DNA from: a virus | Length of the DNA: 39,117 nucleotides | Virus record (IMG/VR): IMGVR_UViG_3300031566_000157 | Location: 1 to 39,117 of that record | Direction: 5' to 3' (one strand) | Part shown: piece after piece, positions 15,514-23,881 of the stretch | Numbering within the stretch: position 1 is the stretch's first letter | Layout of the letters: the number at the start of each line of letters is the position of its first letter | The notes under the pieces: generated by a model | Told to the model about the DNA's origin: nothing | Databases searched by the model: none | Seen by the model: the letters and a program-made list of their open reading frames with translations, nothing else | Program-made: the position numbers and the translations under genes

Positions 15514-15948
15514 TTAAAACCACTCTTCCTCGAGGAATTTTTTAATCATTGGCCTTGATTTTTCTAAGGTTACTCCCAGCCACGGGCGCGCCGCCATATT
15601 CTTTGTTCCGAACTCTAAGCATTTACCATATTCTCCGATATCCCCACCTGTACCAACGTGCATTAAAAAGACCTGCCCTGCTTCAGTTACTATAAAGAAA
15701 ATGCTGCCATGTAGCCCGCCATGCCAGATGACTGGGGGCTTCCCAGGGGCACTAGCTATATGAACTCTGCCTCTTGGAGTTACATATTTTTTTCCAGTCC
15801 CTAATTGAGATATTACCTCTCTAATCTCTCTGACTAAAAGGTCACCTAAGTCATTAAGCCGATCATTAGAAACCCGGTTTATAGCATCTGACACTTCCTT
15901 ACCTTTCCAGGTTAATTTAAATTCATTCTTTCCTTTCAAATAAATCAA
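15514..15948 (-). CDS. HK97 gp10-like tail completion protein
   Basis: The 144-residue protein resembles HK97 gp10-type head-tail joining proteins. It has an N-terminal helix-rich part (VSDAINRVSNDRLNDLGDLLVREIREV), then TPRGRVHIASAPGKPPVIWHGGL, and a C-terminal EFGTKNMAARPWLGVTLEK, the usual aromatic/Arg/Pro signature. The most upstream start is TTG at 15946-15948, with a weak ribosome binding site, overlapping the preceding gene by 26 bases; a slightly later start is possible. It lies between the head-closure and terminator genes. Confidence 0.75.
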   Translation of the reverse strand: MIYLKGKNEFKLTWKGKEVSDAINRVSNDRLNDLGDLLVREIREVISQLGTGKKYVTPRGRVHIASAPGKPPVIWHGGLHGSIFFIVTEAGQVFLMHVGTGGDIGEYGKCLEFGTKNMAARPWLGVTLEKSRPMIKKFLEEEWF

Positions 15949-16258
15949 CTACCATTATCTTATTTTTTAACAATCGAGGATCTACGTATTTGACATCGAA
16001 GATTCTATCAGTCCCCTTTAGCTTCACCCTGTTCTTCTCGCTGTCCTTCTTGTTGAAATTTGGATACTCTGTATAAAGTCTAAAGTCTGCTATTACTCCT
16101 ACTTTATCGAAGGATATACCTTCTCTTCCTCTTAGAGAATCGATTACTCCACCGAACTCATCAGTCTCTTCCCATGTTATTTCTTGACCTTCGGATGTTT
16201 CTTCTCCTTCAATCCGTTTTATAAAAATAAACCGCTTTCTAGGTCCGATAATTCTCAT
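15923..16258 (-). CDS. Head closure (head-tail adaptor) protein
   Basis: The 111-residue protein resembles SPP1 gp16-like head closure proteins: a beta-rich chain with RIIGPRKRFIFIKR, EETDEFGGVIDSLRGREGI, DFRLYTEY and DRIFDVKYVDPRLLKNKIMVVDL. Such proteins plug the connector after DNA packaging. It sits between the connector gene upstream and the gp10-like gene downstream. The ATG has AGGATTAAAT before it. Confidence 0.65.
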   Translation of the reverse strand: MRIIGPRKRFIFIKRIEGEETSEGQEITWEETDEFGGVIDSLRGREGISFDKVGVIADFRLYTEYPNFNKKDSEKNRVKLKGTDRIFDVKYVDPRLLKNKIMVVDLFERKE

Positions 16259-16270
16259 ATTTAATCCTCA

Positions 16271-17422
16271 CTAAACCGCTAATATTACTCTCCGATTGAT
16301 ATATCGTCTCAGATATCTATCCGCCTCAATTATGCCACTTATATACTCTTCATCACCTTTATCATAACTATAGACCCGGCCCATCGATTCCTTTTGAAAT
16401 TCGTAGTGTTCATATAGTGTCGGATCATTTTCATCCCTGGCCAAGATTATGCAGGCATTTTTAATCGCCTGAGGACACGTATAGTGACCTATGGTCCCTT
16501 TAATCTCTATATTCCTCTGTCCTTTAGGGAAATAACCGTTAAGATAAAATTCCGACGGCTCCATAAGTACACCTGGCTCGTGGGTAATGCCTCGTACATT
16601 TCGATAAATACAGTCATCATCCCAGGCCCAGTTGGTTATAATCGATATGACATCCGCTTCTACCAGTGTGACTTTTAGTGGCTGCTCCAAAGTAAATATG
16701 GATTTTCCATCTCCGTCAGTTGCCGTATTGCCTAAAATCCTACTGCCCCATAAATTGTTTACTTGTTCCGAGGCATCCTTGATTCCCAAATAATTATTTT
16801 TATAGTAATCAGCAGTAGCAGAAATGGTTAGAGTGACCGTATATTCACCTTGGGTCCCGGCTATATCAGTTCCAGTTTTATCTATAGCGGAAACTTTAAC
16901 CTGACTTATGACCATATAATTAATCGATAATATTTTCTGCCTGATGGAAAGAAATAACTTATCCCTGCCATTCCCGTCGAGAAACTCATGGAAGGTCTTG
17001 GGATAAAAATAGTCCTTGGTTATTCGCTCCACCTGGGCTTCTACTCGATCTATAACAGCCTGCCGATCGGCCAGAGTTTCTCCTTCGCCGACATCTATGG
17101 TATGAGTTCCTACTCCCTGTGAAGTTATATCAATATAAACAGGAGGGTCAGCAGCAGCATTGACGGGAGAACTTGCGACCTGAATAATAGTCTCGTCAAT
17201 TCTAATCGCATAATAAATTACCTCTGTCTCAAGTCCTCCTGGCAGGACCCCGGTAGAACTAAATCTTATCTTCGAACCGGTAAGAATATTTAGGCCTACC
17301 GTAATTTTATCTTCTGTAATATTTACATCTTCAATAGTAAAATTAGCAGAAGCACTGACTGCAAATCCCCAGTTATCTACATCATCTTCGGTTATGTAAT
17401 TGCCTTTAGCTTTTTCTGGCAT
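16271..17422 (-). CDS. Head-tail connector protein with inserted beta domains
   Basis: The 383-residue protein lies after the capsid module and before the head-closure gene. It starts with YITEDDVDNWG, resumes after a long beta segment with ADRQAVIDRVEAQVERITKDYFYPKTFHEFLDG, and ends with ECPQAIKNA-like helices (CPQAIKNACIILARDENDP) and GIIEADRYLRRYINRR, which fits gp6-type connectors. Such proteins are usually near 100-200 residues long. The extra length comes from beta-rich inserts, one at about 22-112 (KIRFSSTGVLPGGLE, YYAIRIDETIIQVASSP) and one at about 180-260. GAGTGATCTTTA before the ATG supports the start. Confidence 0.6.
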   Translation of the reverse strand: MPEKAKGNYITEDDVDNWGFAVSASANFTIEDVNITEDKITVGLNILTGSKIRFSSTGVLPGGLETEVIYYAIRIDETIIQVASSPVNAAADPPVYIDITSQGVGTHTIDVGEGETLADRQAVIDRVEAQVERITKDYFYPKTFHEFLDGNGRDKLFLSIRQKILSINYMVISQVKVSAIDKTGTDIAGTQGEYTVTLTISATADYYKNNYLGIKDASEQVNNLWGSRILGNTATDGDGKSIFTLEQPLKVTLVEADVISIITNWAWDDDCIYRNVRGITHEPGVLMEPSEFYLNGYFPKGQRNIEIKGTIGHYTCPQAIKNACIILARDENDPTLYEHYEFQKESMGRVYSYDKGDEEYISGIIEADRYLRRYINRRVILAV

Positions 17423-17451
17423 TAAAGATCACTCGCAGTCTATTTTATATT

Positions 17452-17775
17452 TTAAGCAGCAGTCCCCAAATCGACCACAAAATAGTTTATCTTTTTACCA
17501 CTCAAGGCAACAGGGCTAGCTGCAACACCATCATAGACCGTAAAATATCCTTCAGCAGCTACTACAGAGCCAACGCCATCAGGTATAGACTCAGCTCCAG
17601 TAACTAAAACTATCCCATTCTCATGGAGGCCTTCAATAGCAATTTGTCCAGCAGTACCTGATGTTCCAGTAGTACCCTGTCCGGCTGGGCCAATCCTCTC
17701 AAATGTTACTGAAAGAATCCTGCTGATCATTTGATGTATATTAGTATCTATGTCTCTCAATTTAGTTAGATCCAT
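17452..17775 (-). CDS. Possible head decoration protein
   Basis: The 107-residue protein is not firmly recognised. It begins with a helix (LTKLRDIDTNIHQMISRIL), then has a Gly/Thr-rich segment (GPAGQGTTGTSGTAG) and a beta-rich C-terminus (GYFTVYDGVAASPVALSG). It is the second gene after the capsid protein, where small head decoration or fibre proteins are often found. Its ribosome binding site overlaps the stop of the preceding gene. Confidence 0.5.
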   Translation of the reverse strand: MDLTKLRDIDTNIHQMISRILSVTFERIGPAGQGTTGTSGTAGQIAIEGLHENGIVLVTGAESIPDGVGSVVAAEGYFTVYDGVAASPVALSGKKINYFVVDLGTAA

Positions 17776-17776
17776 T

Positions 17777-18058
17777 CTATTTCACCTCACTTAATCTATT
17801 AATTAATTCTTTCTTCTTAATATGTTTATCAAATTCGATTCCTTTATCTTTAGCTATTTTTTTAAGCTTGAAGAAATGGATATTATCATAATCTTCATCT
17901 TTAACTTCAGTTATCACATCAATATAAGGATAGGCAGACAGAGCGTCTGCCATTTCCTTATCCTCAGTCTCAATCATCTGTTTTTTCGCTATGAAAATAC
18001 TCATCTCTTTGTAGTGCAGGTTTCTTGAGTTACCGTAATTGTAAATTTTGTATAACAT
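17777..18058 (-). CDS. Small protein with HeH/SAP-like C-terminus
   Basis: The 93-residue protein directly follows the capsid gene. Its C-terminal third (FFKLKKIAKDKGIEFDKHIKKKELINRL) has the helix-extended loop-helix pattern of HeH/SAP/LEM-like domains, which recur in short phage head proteins. The N-terminal part is mixed and has no signal peptide. The role is unknown; a head-associated or DNA-contacting role is an inference. The ribosome binding site GGGGAGATTAA is good. Confidence 0.55.
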   Translation of the reverse strand: MLYKIYNYGNSRNLHYKEMSIFIAKKQMIETEDKEMADALSAYPYIDVITEVKDEDYDNIHFFKLKKIAKDKGIEFDKHIKKKELINRLSEVK

Positions 18059-18082
18059 TTAATCTCCCCTAATCAGTTTTTT

Positions 18083-19375
18083 TTAACCTATAGCCAGGTT
18101 CTTGATCAGGACAATGGCATTTACGTTCTCGATGGCTAAATCCGCTCTCAAACTATAGAAGAAGTAGGTAGCTTTGTCGGCAGCGGACCTTTCGGTTTCC
18201 ATTTCGATATCCCGGTGGATACCGATAATTAAATTGTCCTTATGGGTTAGCATACAGTCAGTAAGGGAACCCCCATTCAGTTTTCCATCCGCATCCAGGG
18301 TATTAGCCATTAATGGACAGGAAACAATAGGAATTTTTCCCCATTGAATCGGCGCCTGTCCTAAAATAGCGGTATCTCCTAGAGCAGTAGAACGTTCTGC
18401 TAATGCCTCGATGTAATCTTCCTCTACCTGGTCATTGGTGAAAAATCTGAGATTGGCCAAACCTTCCAACTTATATATAGCAGGCATTCTTCTTCTAGCT
18501 TTGGCAAACTTAAATTCCCAGTTATAAGGTGCAGTAGCGGCCTGTTCAACGATCTTCCCAGTAAGTAAGAAGTCTTGAATGGTGCAAACTCCCCCTGAAG
18601 TGTATGCAGTATATCCTGTTGAATCTATACCATCCAATGAGAAGGTATCAACAGTAAGCACAGTAATTTTATACAGCTTACTATTAAGTTCAATCATTCC
18701 TACTACATTAGTAATCTTCACTGTGTTCCCAGTAGAAAAACCGTGTGCTACAGCCGTAATTACACAAGGATCAGCTTGTGTTGCACCTGTAATGGCTGCT
18801 GTTGCCCCAGGAGCCGCATTCAATACGGTAGCCGAACCGGAAACATCATTTACGTAGTCTTGGTCTGCTCCACTATGGGTGATTCTGTATCTCCAGCCAT
18901 CAAAGAGGCTCCTGATATCAGTATTAGCGAAACCACCTAAGCTATGGGTATCTCCAATCCAATAAGCTTCATCGAGTTCATTAGCAATCTGTTTGGTTAC
19001 CATCTTCATGATATGGTCCATGAAAGCATCTCCCTCAATGTTATCCTCTATATCATCATCGTGGATTACGGCACAACCCCTCACTTCTTTGGCATTCAAA
19101 ACAATAAGGTTATGGCTAAGCTGTTGCTTGTAATCAGATGACACAAAAGTAGCCGCTGGATGGAGAAATTTGCCAGCACCCAATCCCATAGCCCTGATAT
19201 TTTTGCTCGCTTTATCCATCTTTACCTGTCTGGCATTATTTTTGAGGACAGATTGATCATATACGTAATCAATAAACCTATCCGCTTCCTCGGCAGCCAG
19301 AACAATGGTAGGCATGCTGATTAATGCCTTCTGGAAGCTTTCTTTATTTAATAGTTCACTATTAACTTTAAACAT
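18083..19375 (-). CDS. Major capsid protein with inserted E1-FCCH-like domain
   Basis: The 430-residue protein fits an HK97-fold major capsid protein: N-terminal arm (ESFQKALISMPTIVLAAEEADRFID), then DDDIEDNIEGDAFMDHIMKMVTKQIANELDEAYWIGD and a C-terminal LFDGWR.., ITNLAIG-type closing strand (NAIVLIKNLAIG). Between about residues 189 and 267 lies an inserted beta domain (AAITGATQADPCVITAVAHG, GNTVKITNVVGMIELNSK, FSLDGIDSTGYTAYTSGG). This pattern is known from FCCH-like domains first named in ubiquitin-activating E1 enzymes and often seen in phage proteins. It should decorate the capsid surface. It follows the scaffold gene as expected, and the ribosome binding site is GTGAGGTGAATAATAG. Confidence 0.8.
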   Translation of the reverse strand: MFKVNSELLNKESFQKALISMPTIVLAAEEADRFIDYVYDQSVLKNNARQVKMDKASKNIRAMGLGAGKFLHPAATFVSSDYKQQLSHNLIVLNAKEVRGCAVIHDDDIEDNIEGDAFMDHIMKMVTKQIANELDEAYWIGDTHSLGGFANTDIRSLFDGWRYRITHSGADQDYVNDVSGSATVLNAAPGATAAITGATQADPCVITAVAHGFSTGNTVKITNVVGMIELNSKLYKITVLTVDTFSLDGIDSTGYTAYTSGGVCTIQDFLLTGKIVEQAATAPYNWEFKFAKARRRMPAIYKLEGLANLRFFTNDQVEEDYIEALAERSTALGDTAILGQAPIQWGKIPIVSCPLMANTLDADGKLNGGSLTDCMLTHKDNLIIGIHRDIEMETERSAADKATYFFYSLRADLAIENVNAIVLIKNLAIG

Positions 19376-19425
19376 CTATTATTCACCTCACAATCTTTTG
19401 CCTAATTTTCTTTTAAATTATTAGA

Positions 19426-20553
19426 CTATACTCCAAATGAAGACCACTTCTTTTTGGGTTTATTTTCATCATCTCCACCATCATCTTGGCCTTCAATGGT
19501 CTTTTTTATTCCTTTATCTTTTTCCAGGGTCTCCAGTCTCTTGCTAAGTTCGGATATGCCTTTATCCTTTTCCTCCAAGTCTTTCCCCAGTTTTTCTATA
19601 GTCTGATCCTTCTCTTCCAGTTTCTTTTCTAATCTCTTGGCAATATCACTTACTTCATCTAAAGCATTTTTAAACTCTTTATCGGCATCTTTTCCTTCGG
19701 TGGCATCAGATTTTTTAAGTTTTATCTGATCTCCTTCAGGCAAAAGATCGTTCAAGGCTTTAACCACATTTTGAAGCTCGTTAAAGGCTTTAATTACGCT
19801 TTTAACTTTTCCTACAGTATCTTTGGAAAGTGCTTTCCCAGATTTCTCTACGTTCTTATCTTCTTCTTTCTTATCTTCTTCTTTCTTAACTTCTTCTTTT
19901 TTTTTGGCTGGATAGCCATAACCATAACTGGCATATTTAGCCAGTATTCCAACCGCATCTTTAAGGTCATCTGGAAAATCCTTTTTATATTTATCTATTA
20001 ATTTCAATGCCCCTTTTATAGCATTCAAGGCTTTATCAGAAAGTTCAGCTTTCTCAAGCTCGAATTCCTCGGGAGCAAAGCTAACTTCCTCATCAAAGTA
20101 TGAATCCAATAAATCTTTTAATTCTTTATTCATGTCCATTCCATTCACCTCCATTTCGGATTTTGACAGATAGAAAGTATCGCTGTGCTTAAATCCATCC
20201 TCGGTTTCGGTAATCTTTGAATAAGAGCAAGAGATTGGACTGCCGGCAAGTACTTTATCTTCTCCTCCCCGTGGTTTATAAAAAGAAAAATGAAAGTCCT
20301 GCAAGTTCTTAATCTCTTCTCCATTCAAAATTATTTTTGTTTCTTTGATGGTCCCATCACTTTCTATCGAGATACTTATTTTTTTATCATCCTTCTTCAC
20401 AATCAAGAATTTTCTCTTCTGGATATCAGAACTATCTTGATACTTGTCAAATAGTTCCTGCATATCCCTTTTAAAGAATAGAAACTTCTTTCTAGTTGCT
20501 GGCAAATCGGTAAAACTTATCTCACTTGGTTCTATATTCTTTAAATTTGCCAT
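19426..20553 (-). CDS. Capsid scaffold-like protein
   Basis: The ATG at 20551-20553 is preferred over an upstream GTG because AGGGGG lies six bases before it, giving 375 residues. The N-terminal half is a mixed domain of unknown fold (FSFYKPRGGEDKVLAGSPIS). The centre has a Lys/Glu low-complexity run. The C-terminus is a long coiled coil (DIAKRLEKKLEEKDQTIEKL and the following repeats) with an acidic end. Coiled coil, high charge and position between protease and capsid genes are typical of scaffolding proteins, which are removed by the maturation protease. The gene is preceded by the promoter-terminator unit at 20.6-20.7 kb. Confidence 0.65.
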   Translation of the reverse strand: MANLKNIEPSEISFTDLPATRKKFLFFKRDMQELFDKYQDSSDIQKRKFLIVKKDDKKISISIESDGTIKETKIILNGEEIKNLQDFHFSFYKPRGGEDKVLAGSPISCSYSKITETEDGFKHSDTFYLSKSEMEVNGMDMNKELKDLLDSYFDEEVSFAPEEFELEKAELSDKALNAIKGALKLIDKYKKDFPDDLKDAVGILAKYASYGYGYPAKKKEEVKKEEDKKEEDKNVEKSGKALSKDTVGKVKSVIKAFNELQNVVKALNDLLPEGDQIKLKKSDATEGKDADKEFKNALDEVSDIAKRLEKKLEEKDQTIEKLGKDLEEKDKGISELSKRLETLEKDKGIKKTIEGQDDGGDDENKPKKKWSSFGV

Positions 20554-20584
20554 CGATTGCCCCCTCACTTTGACCTAGCATCCA

Positions 20585-20654
20585 AAATAAAAAAAAGAGC
20601 GGATACTAAACCTAAGATTAATTGTGTAATCTTAAATGGCTTAGCATCCGCTCT
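20585..20654 (-). terminator. Intrinsic terminator in leader of scaffold-capsid operon
   Basis: A strong composite hairpin pairs AGAGCGGAT (20596-20604) with ATCCGCTCT (20646-20654), CTAA (20606-20609) with TTAG (20641-20644), and TAAGATTA (20613-20620) with TAATCTTA (20627-20634). On the minus strand a long T-run follows (A-run at about 20585-20595). With the promoter at 20706-20735 it would yield an RNA of about 110 bases. The upstream leader contains GTTTAAAGGTTAG, similar to the leaders at 5.1 and 33.8 kb. Confidence 0.75.
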
Positions 20655-20705
20655 AAACGAATCTAACCTTTAAACTTACATTCCATATTCAATTTTTCTA
20701 GTTAA

Positions 20706-20735
20706 ATATTATCATAAAAAATTGGTTACTGTCAA
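20706..20735 (-). promoter_or_regulatory. Promoter before scaffold-capsid genes
   Basis: On the minus strand a perfect TTGACA (20730-20735) overlaps the TGA stop of the large fusion gene. An A/T-rich -10 follows: TAATAT at 20706-20711 (18-base spacer) or GATAAT at 20708-20713 (16-base spacer). Transcription would begin near 20699 and meet the terminator hairpin within about 110 bases. Confidence 0.6.
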
Positions 20736-23700
20736 ATATGCATAGCTCGGCCCGCTAATGAATAGCCAGTTATCGTGCCATCCTTTATTCCTTTCCAGAC
20801 TTTTTCATCTAATACTCGGGCGATTAATAACCAACTCCCCTTTTTTATTTTTTGATTATTTATCTCAAAATCCACTGGTGCAATATAAATTTCCAATACT
20901 TTGGTATCAATGTATTTACCTTTATGGTTAACCTTAAATTTTTGCGGGCCTTCCATGTAAGAATAAAGAGCTTTTCTTATCTCTTCTTCATTAGTAGTAT
21001 CACCCTGGCTATCTACTTCATTCGGAGCATAGACGACCCCGCATACAATATGCTCATCTTCTTTCTTAGAGATATCAAATATGGGAATAAATTTATTAAA
21101 TTCATAATGCTTAGATTTTCCAGCCCCAGCTTCTTCCTTGAGCTTAGATACCATCCAGACTCTTTCACCCTTCTTCCCGGCTTCGGTTATTGGTACATAG
21201 GCAAAAAGGTAAATCCCCTCTGGTATCACCTCTATATTTTTTATTTTTAGTTTCTTAGCATGATCATCCTGAGGTTCAATTGCGTTCCAATCAAAACCAT
21301 CAAGGATTAGCATAGCCCCATATTTATTAGTGGTAGCTCCTACTGCTCCTGGTGGGAATATCTCAATCTTATTCCTACCGGCTTTCATCCATGAAACGGG
21401 ACCTCTAATCGTCTCTGCCTCCGGTTCTTCTACTCTTGGCACCTTCCAACCAAATCTGAGTTTGCCGCCTTCTTTCAACCTCTTTAATTTATCTAAACCA
21501 GTAAGGTTTCCGATCATTATCTCTCCACCTTCAAAATAATCATCGCCTTTTCTGACCATTCTTAAATCAATATGGGCTCCTTGCTCACCTATTGCACCCT
21601 TTAATAGCATCTTTAATTTAGTCGGATTGGCTCTGGATCTTACTGCTTCAGCGGACACCTTCTTAAGTTCTGAAATTTTATCTTCCTCTATCCCCATTAT
21701 GTGAAGCTGCAGAACCCCTTTGCCGGTATTTCCTATCACATAATCTATATTCCCTTCCTCCGCTTTCTGTAACGTACCCTTTTCTCTTAGAATTTCTCTC
21801 TCTTTTTCCCAGGCTTCCTCGTCATCAAATTCGTGTTTTTGGTACCAGCTGTCGGGCATATTACAAATCCCGCCTACCGGCTCTTCATCTCCACATATCA
21901 GACAACGCGGGTGTCCGTTGGGATGGGTATATTTAGCTGCTTTAAACTCGTGAATCTTTCCTGCTAAAGGTTTCTTCTTATTTTCATTAATAACGGCTGT
22001 CTCCTTCCCATATTCTTCTGTTTGCTTATCTGATAATTTCTTTTCCATCCCTTCATCTTTATAGAATTCTCTCTTTAATTCAGCCCAGATATTTGGATTT
22101 CTATTATCCCCAAATTTCTTTGCTGCTATTCCATCTTTTACTTCTTTAACAGAGATTATTTCACCCTTACCATCACCGGTTGTGGCCCATTCCTTGAAAT
22201 GTTTCTCGCAAAACCAGGCATGGCCTATTCCCTCAGCCCATAAGCATTCATAAACGGGAGGATTAGAGCATTCCATACATTGATCTCTCTTATGCTGTGC
22301 CTTCTGTAATATATTCGCACGTTCAGCTATCCCTATCACCTGCTTAGCAAAATAAGGCTCTTTTCGGTCCTTATCAATATCCAATACCCTTGGTCCTAGC
22401 CATTGCAATTTATCTTCTTGAGGTATAATTTCTTCAATGCCTATAGTCAATATATCTCCTACGTTAGCATTTATCTTGGTATTAAAGGTCTTGCCTAAGT
22501 CAATATATTTCTTACCTTTGAATTCGATCAGATTAGTAAATTTACTGTCTCCGGGCAGCAACCCGCAATGATAGTTATAACCACCGGCCCGGTTAGGAAT
22601 TTTCTTAATGGCCATTACCTTTATCTCTGCTTCTATCTTTATCTTGGCCCAACCTTCAATACTCCCATCAGTATCCCAGATACTATTTAGATCCTTAACC
22701 ATGATGCCTTCGCTTTGAGGCAACCTAGATAATTTTTTAAACTGAGCTTCTAACTCTTTGCCATCTTTAACTATTATAAAATTAGTCAAGTCAAAATGGG
22801 GATCACCCTTTAGGTATTTACTATAAAACTTCTCTAACTGTTCTCTCCTCTCTTTTAGCGGTTTAATATGCAGATCTTCTTTCCAGTAAGGCAAATCGAA
22901 TATAGTAGCCTTTATAATATCCTTTTCTTCCAACACCGGCTCATCACTCATTAAAGTCATTAGCTTAATACGGGGTAAGGCCTTACCGTCTCTCTCGATA
23001 CCCAAGCCAAAATCAAGAATGAAATCCTCGGATATCTTCTGTAATACATTAACTAATTCTTTAAGTTGTTTAGTCCTATCTTTATCCCCTTCAGTTTTTA
23101 GCCTTAGTTTATCTCCCAGCTTTTCCGCTACACATCTAAAGGCATTAAGTTTTTCCTCCACGTCCAGAGGAAACCTATCCTTAGCCCAGTTTTCAATCTG
23201 GGAATATTCAAATGCTTCAGTAATTCTGGCCATCGTGGGCTTAGGTGGGATAAAAGTTCCGAAGGGTTTAAGGTTATCGGCTTTTTTGATTTTAGCCACC
23301 TTGATAATGGCTATAGCAGTGTTGTCTCCATGGTCGACCATTTTAATTTCATCATTTTTATCGAATAATGCTTTGAAATCATCTATTTTAATAAACTCCT
23401 GTTTATGTGTGGGATCAAGCCTCTTGCCCAGAGGACTAATAAATATAATCTTATTATTAGACACCCGGGTAGCTTCCTTAATAGTTTTACCGGGATTCTT
23501 TAAATGTTCTAATATATGAAGGCCGATAACATTACAGAAAAAATTATCCGCATAAGGTAACTTATCTTTTTCCAGATCAAGTTTTTTAACGGCCAAGCCT
23601 TTCTTTTTACACATATCCAGAGCTATATCATTATTATCTACTCCATCCACCTGGTAATTATAATAATCCGAGTTTATCAAAGCCTGCATCACTCGGCCGG

Positions 23701-23878
23701 TCCCGCAACCCAGATCTAGTATTGTCTTACCCTCTAAGTTTTTGGCCATCTCTGCAAAGTCATAAATAAAGTTCTGCTTCCATTCATCCAGGCCCTCATA
23801 GTATTCGTGGTCACCTTTGGCAAGATTAATTATTTTATGGATAATTTTTCCATTCTCTAACCCATGTTTTATTTCCAA
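20732..23878 (-). CDS. Fusion: methyltransferase, ATP-dependent ligase, LigD-PE-like region, XkdF protease
   Basis: The 1048-residue protein starts at TTG (23876-23878), set by AGGAGG eight bases upstream. Residues 1-195 are a class I methyltransferase (ILDLGCGTG 53-61, acidic D81). About 205-505 is an ATP-dependent DNA ligase: Lys243 in EEKLNAFR (motif I, usually KxDGxR), TIFDLPY 325-331 then a PLKERREQLEK helix, EGIMVK 390-395 (motif IV) and WAKIK 410-414 (motif V), then an OB-fold-like part. The motif III glutamate is not evident. About 530-675 holds two Cys/His clusters (CMEC 534-537; CLIC 659-662). About 710-915 resembles the LigD 3'-phosphoesterase: HIDLR 769-773 and PPGAVGATT 842-850. 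About 930-1046 is an XkdF-like prohead protease (VCGVVYAPNEVDSQGD, IKDGTITGYSLAG). The protease may free the parts. Confidence 0.75.
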   Translation of the reverse strand: MEIKHGLENGKIIHKIINLAKGDHEYYEGLDEWKQNFIYDFAEMAKNLEGKTILDLGCGTGRVMQALINSDYYNYQVDGVDNNDIALDMCKKKGLAVKKLDLEKDKLPYADNFFCNVIGLHILEHLKNPGKTIKEATRVSNNKIIFISPLGKRLDPTHKQEFIKIDDFKALFDKNDEIKMVDHGDNTAIAIIKVAKIKKADNLKPFGTFIPPKPTMARITEAFEYSQIENWAKDRFPLDVEEKLNAFRCVAEKLGDKLRLKTEGDKDRTKQLKELVNVLQKISEDFILDFGLGIERDGKALPRIKLMTLMSDEPVLEEKDIIKATIFDLPYWKEDLHIKPLKERREQLEKFYSKYLKGDPHFDLTNFIIVKDGKELEAQFKKLSRLPQSEGIMVKDLNSIWDTDGSIEGWAKIKIEAEIKVMAIKKIPNRAGGYNYHCGLLPGDSKFTNLIEFKGKKYIDLGKTFNTKINANVGDILTIGIEEIIPQEDKLQWLGPRVLDIDKDRKEPYFAKQVIGIAERANILQKAQHKRDQCMECSNPPVYECLWAEGIGHAWFCEKHFKEWATTGDGKGEIISVKEVKDGIAAKKFGDNRNPNIWAELKREFYKDEGMEKKLSDKQTEEYGKETAVINENKKKPLAGKIHEFKAAKYTHPNGHPRCLICGDEEPVGGICNMPDSWYQKHEFDDEEAWEKEREILREKGTLQKAEEGNIDYVIGNTGKGVLQLHIMGIEEDKISELKKVSAEAVRSRANPTKLKMLLKGAIGEQGAHIDLRMVRKGDDYFEGGEIMIGNLTGLDKLKRLKEGGKLRFGWKVPRVEEPEAETIRGPVSWMKAGRNKIEIFPPGAVGATTNKYGAMLILDGFDWNAIEPQDDHAKKLKIKNIEVIPEGIYLFAYVPITEAGKKGERVWMVSKLKEEAGAGKSKHYEFNKFIPIFDISKKEDEHIVCGVVYAPNEVDSQGDTTNEEEIRKALYSYMEGPQKFKVNHKGKYIDTKVLEIYIAPVDFEINNQKIKKGSWLLIARVLDEKVWKGIKDGTITGYSLAGRAMHI

Positions 23879-23881
23879 TTT

